This document shows, one piece after another, positions 35,793 through 44,129 of a DNA stretch of 64,000 nucleotides. This stretch comes from Marivirga atlantica. GTDB taxonomy: Bacteria > Bacteroidota > Bacteroidia > Cytophagales > Cyclobacteriaceae. Each line of letters opens with the position of its first letter. Within the stretch, counting starts at the first letter, position 1. The stretch is from contig NZ_JAERQG010000003.1 of NCBI RefSeq assembly GCF_016734805.1, positions 62,001 to 126,000 of the forward strand, given 5' to 3'. Position numbers and translations under genes: made by a program. Under the pieces are notes generated by a model that worked only from the letters and a program-made list of their open reading frames with translations, did not search any database and was not told the DNA's origin.

Positions 35793-36360
35793 ATGTCCAC
35801 TCCGCTCCATTTTTCCTTTCTTATCCCTTATTTTGCTATTAATCAGCTATTTCTGTTGCTAATTCGTTTCTACTACTTTAGCAACATGCTGATATACAGT
35901 AAGTTAAATTAATATCAAATATTCTGTATCGGGAAGTAGGTTGGGAGGAAATCACGACTTATAGCATTGATTCAACAAGCATCTTAGAAAGGCACACTTT
36001 ACTAGTCTGAATAATGAGAGTTGTTTAGCGGGTTAAGTAGATTGAGGGTCTAAAACGAAATCTACATTAAAGTAAAACTATTTAATAAACAATTACGTCT
36101 TAAGAATTCATAAGGTAAAAGGGGGATGTTGAATTAATAAATTTATTTTAATGGAAATTAAAATAATAGTAAAAATCCCTTTGAAGGTGATTAAGTTGTT
36201 ATTAGCAGCATTGATTGTGTTGTTTTCTTAATTGAAGAACTACTAGTCGTGATAAACGGTACGCTAATTATTTTAGCGTGGATGAGAAAAAGCAGTTAAA
36301 AAGGAGATTGTTTAACTGTTCATCCGAGTGGTGAAGGTCTCCGCCCCTCTTTTTACTTTT
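35793..36360. other. Long intergenic region with inverted repeats and one micro-ORF
   Basis: Inverted repeats are GTTGCTAA/TTAGCAAC at 35855-35885 and ACGCTAA/TTAGCGT at 36261-36279. A 26-codon frame lies at 36151-36231. Otherwise nothing is recognised. Sequence character changes here from the mosaic island to a more uniformly AT-rich background, so this is one plausible island edge, but no duplicated attachment sequence is visible. Confidence 0.4.
36151..36231 (+). CDS. Possible 26-residue hydrophobic peptide
   Basis: ATG to TAA frame encoding a basic start ('MEIKIIVKIPLKVIK') and a single hydrophobic run ('LLLAALIVLFS'). The pattern resembles the first part of small Gram-positive/Bacteroidota membrane proteins with a 'kIplkv..l' start, so it could be a microprotein or a truncated relic. 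No neighbours support it and coding status is uncertain. Confidence 0.25.
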   Translation: MEIKIIVKIPLKVIKLLLAALIVLFS

Positions 36361-36870
36361 TTAATTAACATTATCAGTTCTACCAAAATAACTTAGAGGT
36401 CTACAACAGTTTTTCTGTACCGTACCATAGATATCTTTATATGAAACCTTAATATATAAATCCTTCATAATCTGCCTAATTGATTCACGTTGTTCTATAG
36501 CTTCATCAATACTCATATCAATCTCAACTTCTACAAGTTTATAATTTTCTCCTTTACTTAAAAAAAAGTCCTTATATCTAGAGGCATAGAATTTATATTT
36601 AGCTCCTTTAGATAATTTCATAGGTAGCCAATCAATTAATGTATTTTTCTTCTCCAAATTAGGTACTTCTTTATATACTTCGATATCAGTAATTTCAGCT
36701 GGGCCAATTCCTACATTTGTTATCCCTACATATAACATATTTTCGAAATCACCATAACCAATATTTATTAAAGGTACAATGGACTTCTTATTGTGTTCCC
36801 TTTGAACGTATAGTGTACCAAAAGCTGCTATTGCAATTAATCCAGTAATTATAACATTAATAATCTCCAT
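36361..36870 (-). CDS. Membrane-anchored protein of unknown function
   Basis: A 169-residue protein with one N-terminal membrane segment ('IINVIITGLIAIAAFGTLYV') and a soluble domain of about 145 residues. The domain starts 'SIVPLINIGYGDFENMLYVG', a beta-sandwich-like pattern in which 'VGITNVGIGPAEITDIEVY' resembles the 'v.N.G.gpA.i..i' segment of small membrane-tethered beta-sandwich proteins. I do not recognise a named family. It is divergent from the gene at 37120 and stands alone. Confidence 0.75.
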   Translation of the reverse strand: MEIINVIITGLIAIAAFGTLYVQREHNKKSIVPLINIGYGDFENMLYVGITNVGIGPAEITDIEVYKEVPNLEKKNTLIDWLPMKLSKGAKYKFYASRYKDFFLSKGENYKLVEVEIDMSIDEAIEQRESIRQIMKDLYIKVSYKDIYGTVQKNCCRPLSYFGRTDNVN

Positions 36871-37119
36871 ATTATCATAATTATGTTTAACACCTTCGTT
36901 TTGTCATGTTTAGGTATTAATTTAACACATGAGCAACAGAGGTAAAACAATTCATTTAAAAACCAAGAAGCTAAAATCAACTAAGCTTTCCTACTATCTA
37001 CAGATTTATAACCCTATCCCTGATAACTAGCCAGTTCTGGAGGTTAAGCACTAATATTAATTTAGTTTCTAATAAAAAATAACTATTTTTATTAAAGCTA
37101 CTACCTTAAAATAAGCATC

Positions 37120-37512
37120 ATGAATGCACCTACAGCCACCATTACTGATAAAGGTGATTATCTGATCGTCACTGAAATTGGTGAAAGAACAAGTCTTCTG
37201 GATATAGTTGAAGATGTAAAAACTGTCTATGAAGCTGCCAAAGCATATGACAACAAGTATTTATTAGTTGACTTCCATCAGGTAAATAATATTGTCCCTC
37301 AAACAGATGCTTTTAATCTGGTAAGAATTTTTGAGAGTAAGTTTCCAGATTTAAGCGACCTTACCTTTTCTTACATTACTAATGATGAGAGTTTGCAACT
37401 CGTAAAGTTCTGGGAACATATAAGTAATCAAAGAGGATTTAAAATTAAGGTTTTCACCAATTTTGATGAAGCACAAAACTGGCTGATTTCTGAAATAACA
37501 AAGGTAGCTTAA
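37120..37512 (+). CDS. SpoIIAA/STAS-like single-domain protein
   Basis: A 130-residue soluble alpha/beta protein. The alternating pattern ('YLIVTEIGERTSLLDIVEDV', 'KYLLVDFHQVNNIVPQTDAF', 'LTFSYITNDE', 'IKVFTNFDEAQNWL') fits the SpoIIAA-like/STAS fold, with 'LVDFHQV' at the usual central strand and the C-terminal 'd..eA..WL' helix. No conserved serine phosphorylation site is obvious. It is monocistronic, 202 nt upstream of the LytTR two-component pair, so a link to that regulator is only positional. Confidence 0.7.
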   Translation: MNAPTATITDKGDYLIVTEIGERTSLLDIVEDVKTVYEAAKAYDNKYLLVDFHQVNNIVPQTDAFNLVRIFESKFPDLSDLTFSYITNDESLQLVKFWEHISNQRGFKIKVFTNFDEAQNWLISEITKVA

Positions 37513-37714
37513 GCATGAGTATCTTAATATAGATAGTAGTCCTTAAATTATACCCATAAGAAATCGCCAGGAATCATATAGCAGTTTACATTTTTGATGT
37601 ATACTTCTTATTTAGGTAATCTATCATGGTTTTCAAGCATTTTTATAATGCTATTTAACATATAATATTTTATATTTATCATGTACTATTAGTTCTTTCA
37701 ACCTACCAAGCACG

Positions 37715-38428
37715 ATGGATATAAAAGTCCTTATCATAGAAGACAACCCTATTACAGGTCAGGATTTAAAAGAAATTTTGGAAGATTATGGGATGCTGGT
37801 TACAGGAGTGACTAAAACTAGAAGTGAGGTATTGATGTCTATTAATGGACAAAGTCCTGATGTATTATTAGTTGATATTAACCTTAAACATAATGATGAT
37901 GGTATAGAAATAGTTGATGAACTTCTCAAGACTTATCATTTCCCGTTTATCTATTTAACAGCTAATTCAGATGTAGAAACGGTCAAAAGAGCTTTCAAGA
38001 CCAACCCAGCTTCGTACTTAACCAAACCTTATGATGATAAAGATGTAATAATTGCACTTGAGCTAGCCTTTAATAACCATTATAGTAAAGTCATACAAGA
38101 AGGTGTTAAAAATAATCCTTTCATATACTTAAAAGGAACTAACGATTTTGAAAAAGTTCATGTTGATGATGTCTTATTTTTACAAGCTCAAGGAAGTTAC
38201 ACTGTATTTTTTACTTCTAATAAAACCTATACACTAACTAGTAATTTAACGCATAGTAAGGAAAAAATAGAACACCCATCATTCTTAAGAATTCATCGTT
38301 CATATGTTGTTAATACCAAGCATATAAGTGCTGTTAAGAATGACTCACTACTTATTGCTAATCAAACACTACCAATAGGAAGAAGCTATAAAAATGACAT
38401 AAAGCATAAACTGCAAAAGATATCATGA
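37715..38428 (+). CDS. LytTR-family response regulator
   Basis: A 237-residue response regulator. The receiver domain (1-120) has the acidic pocket E9-D10, phospho-acceptor D54 in 'LLVDINLK', T82 and K104 ('TKPYDD'). A LytTR DNA-binding domain (about 140-237) follows, with 'VDDVLFLQAQGSYTVFF' and 'FLRIHRSYVVN'. The gene overlaps the downstream histidine kinase as ATGA, so the pair is co-translated. LytTR proteins typically bind paired direct repeats upstream of target promoters; no site is assigned here. Confidence 0.95.
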   Translation: MDIKVLIIEDNPITGQDLKEILEDYGMLVTGVTKTRSEVLMSINGQSPDVLLVDINLKHNDDGIEIVDELLKTYHFPFIYLTANSDVETVKRAFKTNPASYLTKPYDDKDVIIALELAFNNHYSKVIQEGVKNNPFIYLKGTNDFEKVHVDDVLFLQAQGSYTVFFTSNKTYTLTSNLTHSKEKIEHPSFLRIHRSYVVNTKHISAVKNDSLLIANQTLPIGRSYKNDIKHKLQKIS

Positions 38429-40176
38429 AAATCATGATTCATTTCTTATTAGGAGTGATCAGTCTTTTACCGAACCTAAAAGTAGCGCAGCAAGATGCGA
38501 GTTCTTTTCCAACAGCATTTATTTCTTCAGATAGTATTCAACTAGTCTCCCGAACCCCCTATTGGGTCAGAGTAGATATCCCTAAGGTACCAAAATCAGG
38601 AAATTATGTAGTACAAGCCGGCAACTGGTATATGCGTAATATGCAATTCTATGATCACAATTATAAGCTGATAGGTAGCGGAAATAATACGCTCCTGAAC
38701 TTGAATAAAACAGAAAATACTACACTCTACATTTACTATGAGTTTTATGATGAAAAGGCCAATATTCCATTCAATATTCAGCTTTATCCTGCTTTAGAGT
38801 TTAAGGATAAAGTGAACCAGATGAATATTTTTCAAACAGCATTTTTTACGATGTTGAGCTTTCCTCTTCTTATTTCACTTTTCTTTGCTAAAAAGAATAC
38901 AGAACGCGTATATCTATTTTATTCATTATACATCTTATCTGTCTTTTGGTTTTTCGGATATCAATATGGCTTAATAGGTAAATTATTTAAGGGTATTAAC
39001 CACGTTTCACCTATATGGATTTGGCTTTCAGGCTTCACAATAACACTTTTTTATGCACTTTTTTCTGTCCATTTTTTAAATCTAAAAGAAAGGGATGTTA
39101 AAGCCTACAAAATAATAAAAGCAGGTATTATTTATATACTAGGTTTAACCTTCGCTTCGCTTGTTCTTTACATATTTAGAATTGACGCCCAGCATGCACT
39201 TTGGTATAAATTACCAACTATTGCTATTCAGTTGGTTCTTATTTTCGCGGTTCTCCTACGCGTGTTTCAACTACAAGGTCATCTCAAGAACTATTATCTC
39301 ACTAGTGTTATATTATTGATTGTAATATCCATTGGAGGACAAATCATGTCCACTATTCAGTTAGTCAATAATTTCAATTACATCATACAAGCTGGCTTAG
39401 TAATGGAGATATTTATTCTCTCTATTGGTTTAGCGGTTAGAGTTAATTTACTCCGTGAAGAAAAGGATATGGCACAAATTGAACTGATAAGCCAGCTAAG
39501 ACTAAATGAAAGCTTACAGAAACAGTATACTGAACAACTTGAGGCAACGGTATCATCAAGAACACAAAACTTAAAAAGACAAAACAAAGAAATTCAGGTA
39601 CTGCTGAAAGAAATTCATCATAGAGTAAAAAACAACCTACAAATGATTATCAGCCTCTTGAACATGCAGCAAAGAAGAACTAATTCTGAAGCTTCTAAAT
39701 TGACATTACTCTCAGCCAAAAACAGAATTAAATCCATCGCTTTAATTCATGAACACCTTTATTCACACAATGATTATGGACAGATCGCTCTGCATAAATA
39801 CTTGCCAAAGCTTATAAACTTACTAATAAGCTCAATGCATAAAGGCTACCCTATTAAAACCAATATTGCAATTGATGAAGTTAATGAAAGTATCCAAACC
39901 AGTATTTCAATAGGCTTGATTATGACAGAATTGATTACTAACAGTTTAAAATATGCACTACGCAATCATCCAGCTCCAGAACTGGAAATAACTTTAGAAG
40001 AGCTAAATAATTCAGTTGTTTTCTCTGTAAAAGACAATGGTAATGGCATTGATGATACCCATGCTAATGGTATGGGATACTCTATCATTAATGGTATTTT
40101 AGATAATGCTGAATCAAAACTAGAGCAAAATGTAAATGATGAAGGTTTTACTGTAAAGGTAACTTTGAAGTTATAA
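38425..40176 (+). CDS. 7TM-DISM sensor histidine kinase (HisKA_2 type)
   Basis: A 583-residue membrane sensor kinase. A signal peptide precedes an extracytoplasmic beta-domain (about 25-130, 7TMR-DISMED2-like), then seven membrane helices (about 140-345), a coiled coil ending 'LEATVSSRTQNLKRQNKEIQ', the HisKA_2 dimerisation box 'EIHHRVKNNLQMIISLLNMQ' (His 398/399) and an ATPase domain with 'ITELITNSLKYAL' and 'VKDNGNGID'. It pairs with the LytTR regulator through the ATGA overlap. Signal unknown; carbohydrate-like ligands are suspected for DISM domains in general. Confidence 0.93.
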   Translation: MKIMIHFLLGVISLLPNLKVAQQDASSFPTAFISSDSIQLVSRTPYWVRVDIPKVPKSGNYVVQAGNWYMRNMQFYDHNYKLIGSGNNTLLNLNKTENTTLYIYYEFYDEKANIPFNIQLYPALEFKDKVNQMNIFQTAFFTMLSFPLLISLFFAKKNTERVYLFYSLYILSVFWFFGYQYGLIGKLFKGINHVSPIWIWLSGFTITLFYALFSVHFLNLKERDVKAYKIIKAGIIYILGLTFASLVLYIFRIDAQHALWYKLPTIAIQLVLIFAVLLRVFQLQGHLKNYYLTSVILLIVISIGGQIMSTIQLVNNFNYIIQAGLVMEIFILSIGLAVRVNLLREEKDMAQIELISQLRLNESLQKQYTEQLEATVSSRTQNLKRQNKEIQVLLKEIHHRVKNNLQMIISLLNMQQRRTNSEASKLTLLSAKNRIKSIALIHEHLYSHNDYGQIALHKYLPKLINLLISSMHKGYPIKTNIAIDEVNESIQTSISIGLIMTELITNSLKYALRNHPAPELEITLEELNNSVVFSVKDNGNGIDDTHANGMGYSIINGILDNAESKLEQNVNDEGFTVKVTLKL

Positions 40177-40187
40177 AACTTGAAATA

Positions 40188-40910
40188 ATGGAAATAGCAG
40201 ACATTTTTCATACGACTGAACCCTTTGAAAGATATGGAACTGAGTATTTTCTAGTTCTCACTTTTTATGTGCTAGCGGGCTCTTTACTAATATACCTGGG
40301 CAGAAATGTTAATGAGTTAAAAAAAATTAGAATACTCAAGTCGATAGGCTTTATATTATCTGCCATTATTGTATCCTGGATTATTACTGAAAGCTTATTG
40401 GGGCGTTTTAATTATAAAAACGACTTACCGATCATATTCTGTAATTTCACTGCACTAGTAATCCCTTTCTATTTTATATATAGAAAACAAGTGACCTTTG
40501 ATATGCTCTATTACATTATATTTGCCGGAGCTATTCAGGCAATTATTACTCCCGGACTAAAGTTCAATTTTCCACACTATGAATTCCTTAAATTCTGGAC
40601 TGTTCATGTAGGTTTAATCATTTTCATTTTATATGAAATGATCGTTTTTAAGAAACTACCTTCAAGAAAAGGAATATTCACCTCTTTCTTAACTGTACAG
40701 CTTTATGTTATAGTAGTTTTTATACTTAATTCTATAATAAACACCAATTACTTATATCTGAATACGCCTCCCGATAATGGTACGCTACTAGATGCTTTAG
40801 GTGGCTGGCCTTATTATATTATCTGGATGGACCTGATTTTAATACCTTACTTTATACTTTTGTACCTACCCATTTTTTTAATAAAAAGAAAAAGCAAGCA
40901 ACTATCCTAA
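40188..40910 (+). CDS. YwaF/TMEM164-family (TIGR02206) membrane protein
   Basis: A 240-residue protein with about seven membrane helices; the third starts at 'DLPIIFCNFTALVIPFYFIY', where the family has the conserved 'lPl.lC' Cys. 'TPGLKFNFPHYEFLKFWTVH' contains the conserved His followed by another at the start of the next helix. The bacterial family (TIGR02206, YwaF) is related to eukaryotic TMEM164, a lipid acyltransferase that uses such a Cys/His pair, so an acyl-transfer role is possible but unproven. It begins 11 nt after the histidine kinase and probably forms a three-gene operon with the two-component pair. Confidence 0.85.
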   Translation: MEIADIFHTTEPFERYGTEYFLVLTFYVLAGSLLIYLGRNVNELKKIRILKSIGFILSAIIVSWIITESLLGRFNYKNDLPIIFCNFTALVIPFYFIYRKQVTFDMLYYIIFAGAIQAIITPGLKFNFPHYEFLKFWTVHVGLIIFILYEMIVFKKLPSRKGIFTSFLTVQLYVIVVFILNSIINTNYLYLNTPPDNGTLLDALGGWPYYIIWMDLILIPYFILLYLPIFLIKRKSKQLS

Positions 40911-40927
40911 AAGTTGCCTGCTGCTTT
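40894..40927. terminator. Convergent terminator
   Basis: A GC-containing stem built on GCAACT/AGTTGC, extended outward by AAAGCA/TGCTTT with mismatches, straddles the stop codon at 40910. It separates the plus-strand membrane gene from the minus-strand beta-helix gene that ends at 40949. Confidence 0.5.
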
Positions 40928-40948
40928 AATATTTAACCTAAAATTATA

Positions 40949-43042
40949 CTAGTTATTTCTATCGAGAAAATCTCCTGTCGCATTGTTTAAAAATGTATTG
41001 GCATTTTCTGCGGCCAGAAAATCATACTGCCTATCAGAAATTTCAAGTACTACACCCCAACCTTTACTATCTGTAAATGTGCAATTAGTAAAATCAAAAT
41101 TGATATTAGATGATGAAGTTTGAGTATCCTTAACTACAATATTTCCTTGTTCAGTTGCTCCTGTAAACATTACATTTCCACCACCACTTATATTTAGGTA
41201 ATCAATGCTATGTGCTACATTAGCCATGGTATTTAAGAATACTCCTCCCCAACCAGCACTAAGATCAGTAGCTTCAAAAATAATAGGATTTGCCTCCGTA
41301 CCTCGAAAATCCGTTGCTAAACGATTACCAATGGTTAAAGAGGAACCGTTATCGAATTTAATGTTCACACCTTCCTCTACTATTAAAGTTTGTGTAAAAC
41401 CTACAGATAAATCTAAGTTTTGATCAATCCTATAAAAATTGTCATCATTTAAATCAGGAATTGTTATTTCTGGAGCCGAACTATTACTTGCTCTGGCTTT
41501 AAGCAAAATAGCAGGAATAGAAGTTATTTCATTTGTAAAGGTTACCGAAGAACTGACTGCAGCATCTACAAAATCAATTGGAAGAATTAGTGCCTCTTGA
41601 GCACAATTTGAAAAAGTAACGGTACTTAAATTAGGAAAACTGTTGTTAGCCGAATAGAAACCATATCCACCTGAATTATTAATTTCAACATTAGTGAAAC
41701 TGCTATTATTGTTTACATATAAGGCTGATTGAATATCATTGCCAGTTACACTATGAGCTGCTGAACCAGCATTATCAATGTGCACATTTTCGAGTGCCAA
41801 AGAACCACCACTCAATATACCCTTCCAGCCTGTTCCATTTACACCACTTATAATAGAACTATTGGCTGATTTACCTGATATTGTTCCACCTGCAGTAAGT
41901 ACTAGCCCTGTATTTTCATCCATAGTTAAGTTCTTACCTTCTTCAAAGAGTAATGATATAGGCTTGCCTAAACTCACTCCATTTGTAAAATGATAATTGG
42001 TATTACCAGCTGCAATGTTAAAAGCATTATCATTTGTTGAAAGCGAAGTTTCTCCTTGTCCATTCAAGGTTACTACTGCCTCTGCATCGGAAAAAGTATT
42101 TCCTCTGATTAAATTAATATTAAAAAAGGAGCTATGAATGGCATCGTGTTGATCGAAAGTATTACTGTAAATCCCTTGACCTGTAACGAATGCATTCTCA
42201 AGTAAATTAAGGTTAATACCCGATGAATTCTCGAATACAGAATTGTCGAACTCTATATTACCCTGATCAACTGTAATAGTAGCAGCTTGATAGCCTTCAA
42301 AAGCAGAGCCCCCAGCACCTGAAATGATGCATCCTGAATTGATTAATTTTAGATTACCTGATTTCACCAAAATTCCTTTCCAATTATCCCCAGAAAACTT
42401 AACCAAGCCAGATTCGTTTCTTTCATCGATATTTGTTAGTTCTCCCCCATTATCTATAATAATTCCGGCATTCTCACCAAATGCTATATGCACACCATTA
42501 TTAATTGTTAACGTTTTACTATCTAAGATGAGCATTTCATTCACCTGGTAATCAATCACTGTATTATCAAAAGGTGTTATATCAATCAATTCATCCAGAT
42601 TAGCTAGCATACTATTATTCAGCTCAACAATACCCGAAACTGTGACAACAACTCTGTCATTGCTGAAGGTATTTCCACTGGTTAATTCGAGCAGAAAATC
42701 GTACTGACCATTAACCTGAGGCGTAAATGAAAAGGTTTCTTCTTTATCAGGTGTTTGCAAAACAGATCGACCCAACTCGTACCTATTTCCATCAGAAGTA
42801 ATTATAGGTGCAGGTCCATTCTGGTAAGTAAGAACAAAATTGCCGGATGCATTACCTGGAATAATTGATTCTGAGAAGTCTATTACTACTTCTTCTCCTA
42901 AGCCAACACTAAAATCATCTAAAAGTACAGCAGTAAGTTGCTCATTTGTTGTGGTTCCGTCATCATCCTCATCACAGGATGTAAATAGTATTATAGGCAT
43001 TAAAAATACTATATAGATTGCTATATGTTTAATATGTTTCAT
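40949..43042 (-). CDS. Large beta-helix surface lipoprotein
   Basis: A 697-residue lipoprotein with signal 'MPIILFTSCDEDDDG' (lipidated C23 followed by Asp, typical of surface lipoproteins). Residues about 35-135 look like an immunoglobulin-like domain. The rest is a right-handed parallel beta-helix with repeats around 'N-x-I/F-x-N' ladders, e.g. 'SGCIISGAGGSAFEGY' and 'LDINITPFDNTVIDYQVNEM'-type turns, and recurring 'FENSSGINL', 'FTNCTFTDSKGWGVVLE'. No catalytic motif is visible. Surface adhesion or polysaccharide binding is a generic inference. Its start is 413 bp from the DUF2461 gene, divergently arranged. Confidence 0.85.
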   Translation of the reverse strand: MKHIKHIAIYIVFLMPIILFTSCDEDDDGTTTNEQLTAVLLDDFSVGLGEEVVIDFSESIIPGNASGNFVLTYQNGPAPIITSDGNRYELGRSVLQTPDKEETFSFTPQVNGQYDFLLELTSGNTFSNDRVVVTVSGIVELNNSMLANLDELIDITPFDNTVIDYQVNEMLILDSKTLTINNGVHIAFGENAGIIIDNGGELTNIDERNESGLVKFSGDNWKGILVKSGNLKLINSGCIISGAGGSAFEGYQAATITVDQGNIEFDNSVFENSSGINLNLLENAFVTGQGIYSNTFDQHDAIHSSFFNINLIRGNTFSDAEAVVTLNGQGETSLSTNDNAFNIAAGNTNYHFTNGVSLGKPISLLFEEGKNLTMDENTGLVLTAGGTISGKSANSSIISGVNGTGWKGILSGGSLALENVHIDNAGSAAHSVTGNDIQSALYVNNNSSFTNVEINNSGGYGFYSANNSFPNLSTVTFSNCAQEALILPIDFVDAAVSSSVTFTNEITSIPAILLKARASNSSAPEITIPDLNDDNFYRIDQNLDLSVGFTQTLIVEEGVNIKFDNGSSLTIGNRLATDFRGTEANPIIFEATDLSAGWGGVFLNTMANVAHSIDYLNISGGGNVMFTGATEQGNIVVKDTQTSSSNINFDFTNCTFTDSKGWGVVLEISDRQYDFLAAENANTFLNNATGDFLDRNN

Positions 43043-43455
43043 TTTTCTAATTATTTAAGGTTGTTATTATTTAAAGTAGCCCTCCCCTTTCTTAAGGAGA
43101 GAGCGTTTCGGGCTTGGCAAAATCTCCAAAGCTTATCAAGCCCTGAAGATTTGCATATATAAGCCCTAACCTGAACTTGCAATTTTTTGAATGAGATTTT
43201 TCATTTATTAAGCTTTAGAGTAAAACAATATATTTCAATTTTAAATTGAGATATTTATATTTTATAGCAAAAGCTTTCTTTGTGAACGACAGCTTTTCTT
43301 TGTGAATGACAATGTTATTTAAAAATGAAAAGGTGGTCGGCTTTAACTTATGGGTTGAAGCAATAAGCCATATAATGAACTTCCTAGGTGTTTATTTAAT
43401 AAGATTGATGTAAACACTTTCCTATACCACAAGTTAGTGAGTCAAACTTTATTAA
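43043..43455. promoter_or_regulatory. Divergent regulatory region with tandem 20-bp repeat
   Basis: The 413-bp divergent gap has an imperfect direct repeat at 43273-43311: AGCTTTCTTTGTGAACGAC and AGCTTTTCTTTGTGAATGAC, spaced one repeat unit apart (about 19-20 bp, two turns of DNA). Each copy contains a TTTGTGAA block. The remainder is AT-rich, with no gene seen. The repeat pair has the look of a regulator binding site of the LytTR or similar kind for the DUF2461 or beta-helix gene. Confidence 0.45.
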
Positions 43456-44124
43456 ATGAACTTCAGGAAACTATTCGATTTCTTAAGAGGCCTCAACACA
43501 GAAGGAAACAACAATAAAGCATGGATGGATCAGCACCGATCGCTCTATGAAGAAATAAGAGATGAATACAAGCAATTTCTTGATGTGATGAATCAGGAGT
43601 TTGCCCAGATACATCCTAACTATCATGATACCCCAGGTAGAAAAGCCATCAATAGAATCAATAACAACAAGGTGTTTCACCCTAATAAACCCACTTATAA
43701 AGATCACTTCGGGGCTGGTTTGGATCAGTCAAAGAATCATGCTGACTTCTACATCCATTTAGGCATTAATGAACGTTTTGTGGCAGGAGGTTTTTACCAT
43801 GCGCCCAACGACATTCTTAATAAAATAAGAGATGCAATAGACTACAACGGAGAGCAATTTATGGAGATTATCAATAAGCCTGATTTTAAAGCATATTATG
43901 GTGAATTAATGGATGAAGATGCTTTAAAAACTTCACCGAAAGGCTATTCACAAGAACACAGATTTATAGAGTTACTCAGATTGAAGAGCTTTGCAGTATC
44001 GCATGATCTCACTCAAAAAGAAGTAATAGGCGGTGGATTTAAAGAGGAGTTGATTAAAGCGTATAAATTACTATTACCCTTCAGGCAGTATCTAAATCAG
44101 GCCGTTGCTTTTGAAGAATCTTGA
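43456..44124 (+). CDS. DUF2461-family protein
   Basis: A 222-residue cytoplasmic protein. The start 'MNFRKLFDFLRGLNTEGNNN' and 'AWMDQHRSLYEEIRDEYKQF' are the conserved opening ('F.FL..L..NN...W...h...Y...'). 'HPNKPTYKDHFGAGLDQ' and 'ADFYIHLGINERFVAGGFYH' match the family core. The domain is widespread and uncharacterised. Its stop is 5 nt from the end of the minus-strand TPR regulator gene, with no room for a terminator. Confidence 0.92.
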   Translation: MNFRKLFDFLRGLNTEGNNNKAWMDQHRSLYEEIRDEYKQFLDVMNQEFAQIHPNYHDTPGRKAINRINNNKVFHPNKPTYKDHFGAGLDQSKNHADFYIHLGINERFVAGGFYHAPNDILNKIRDAIDYNGEQFMEIINKPDFKAYYGELMDEDALKTSPKGYSQEHRFIELLRLKSFAVSHDLTQKEVIGGGFKEELIKAYKLLLPFRQYLNQAVAFEES

Positions 44125-44129
44125 TTAAT

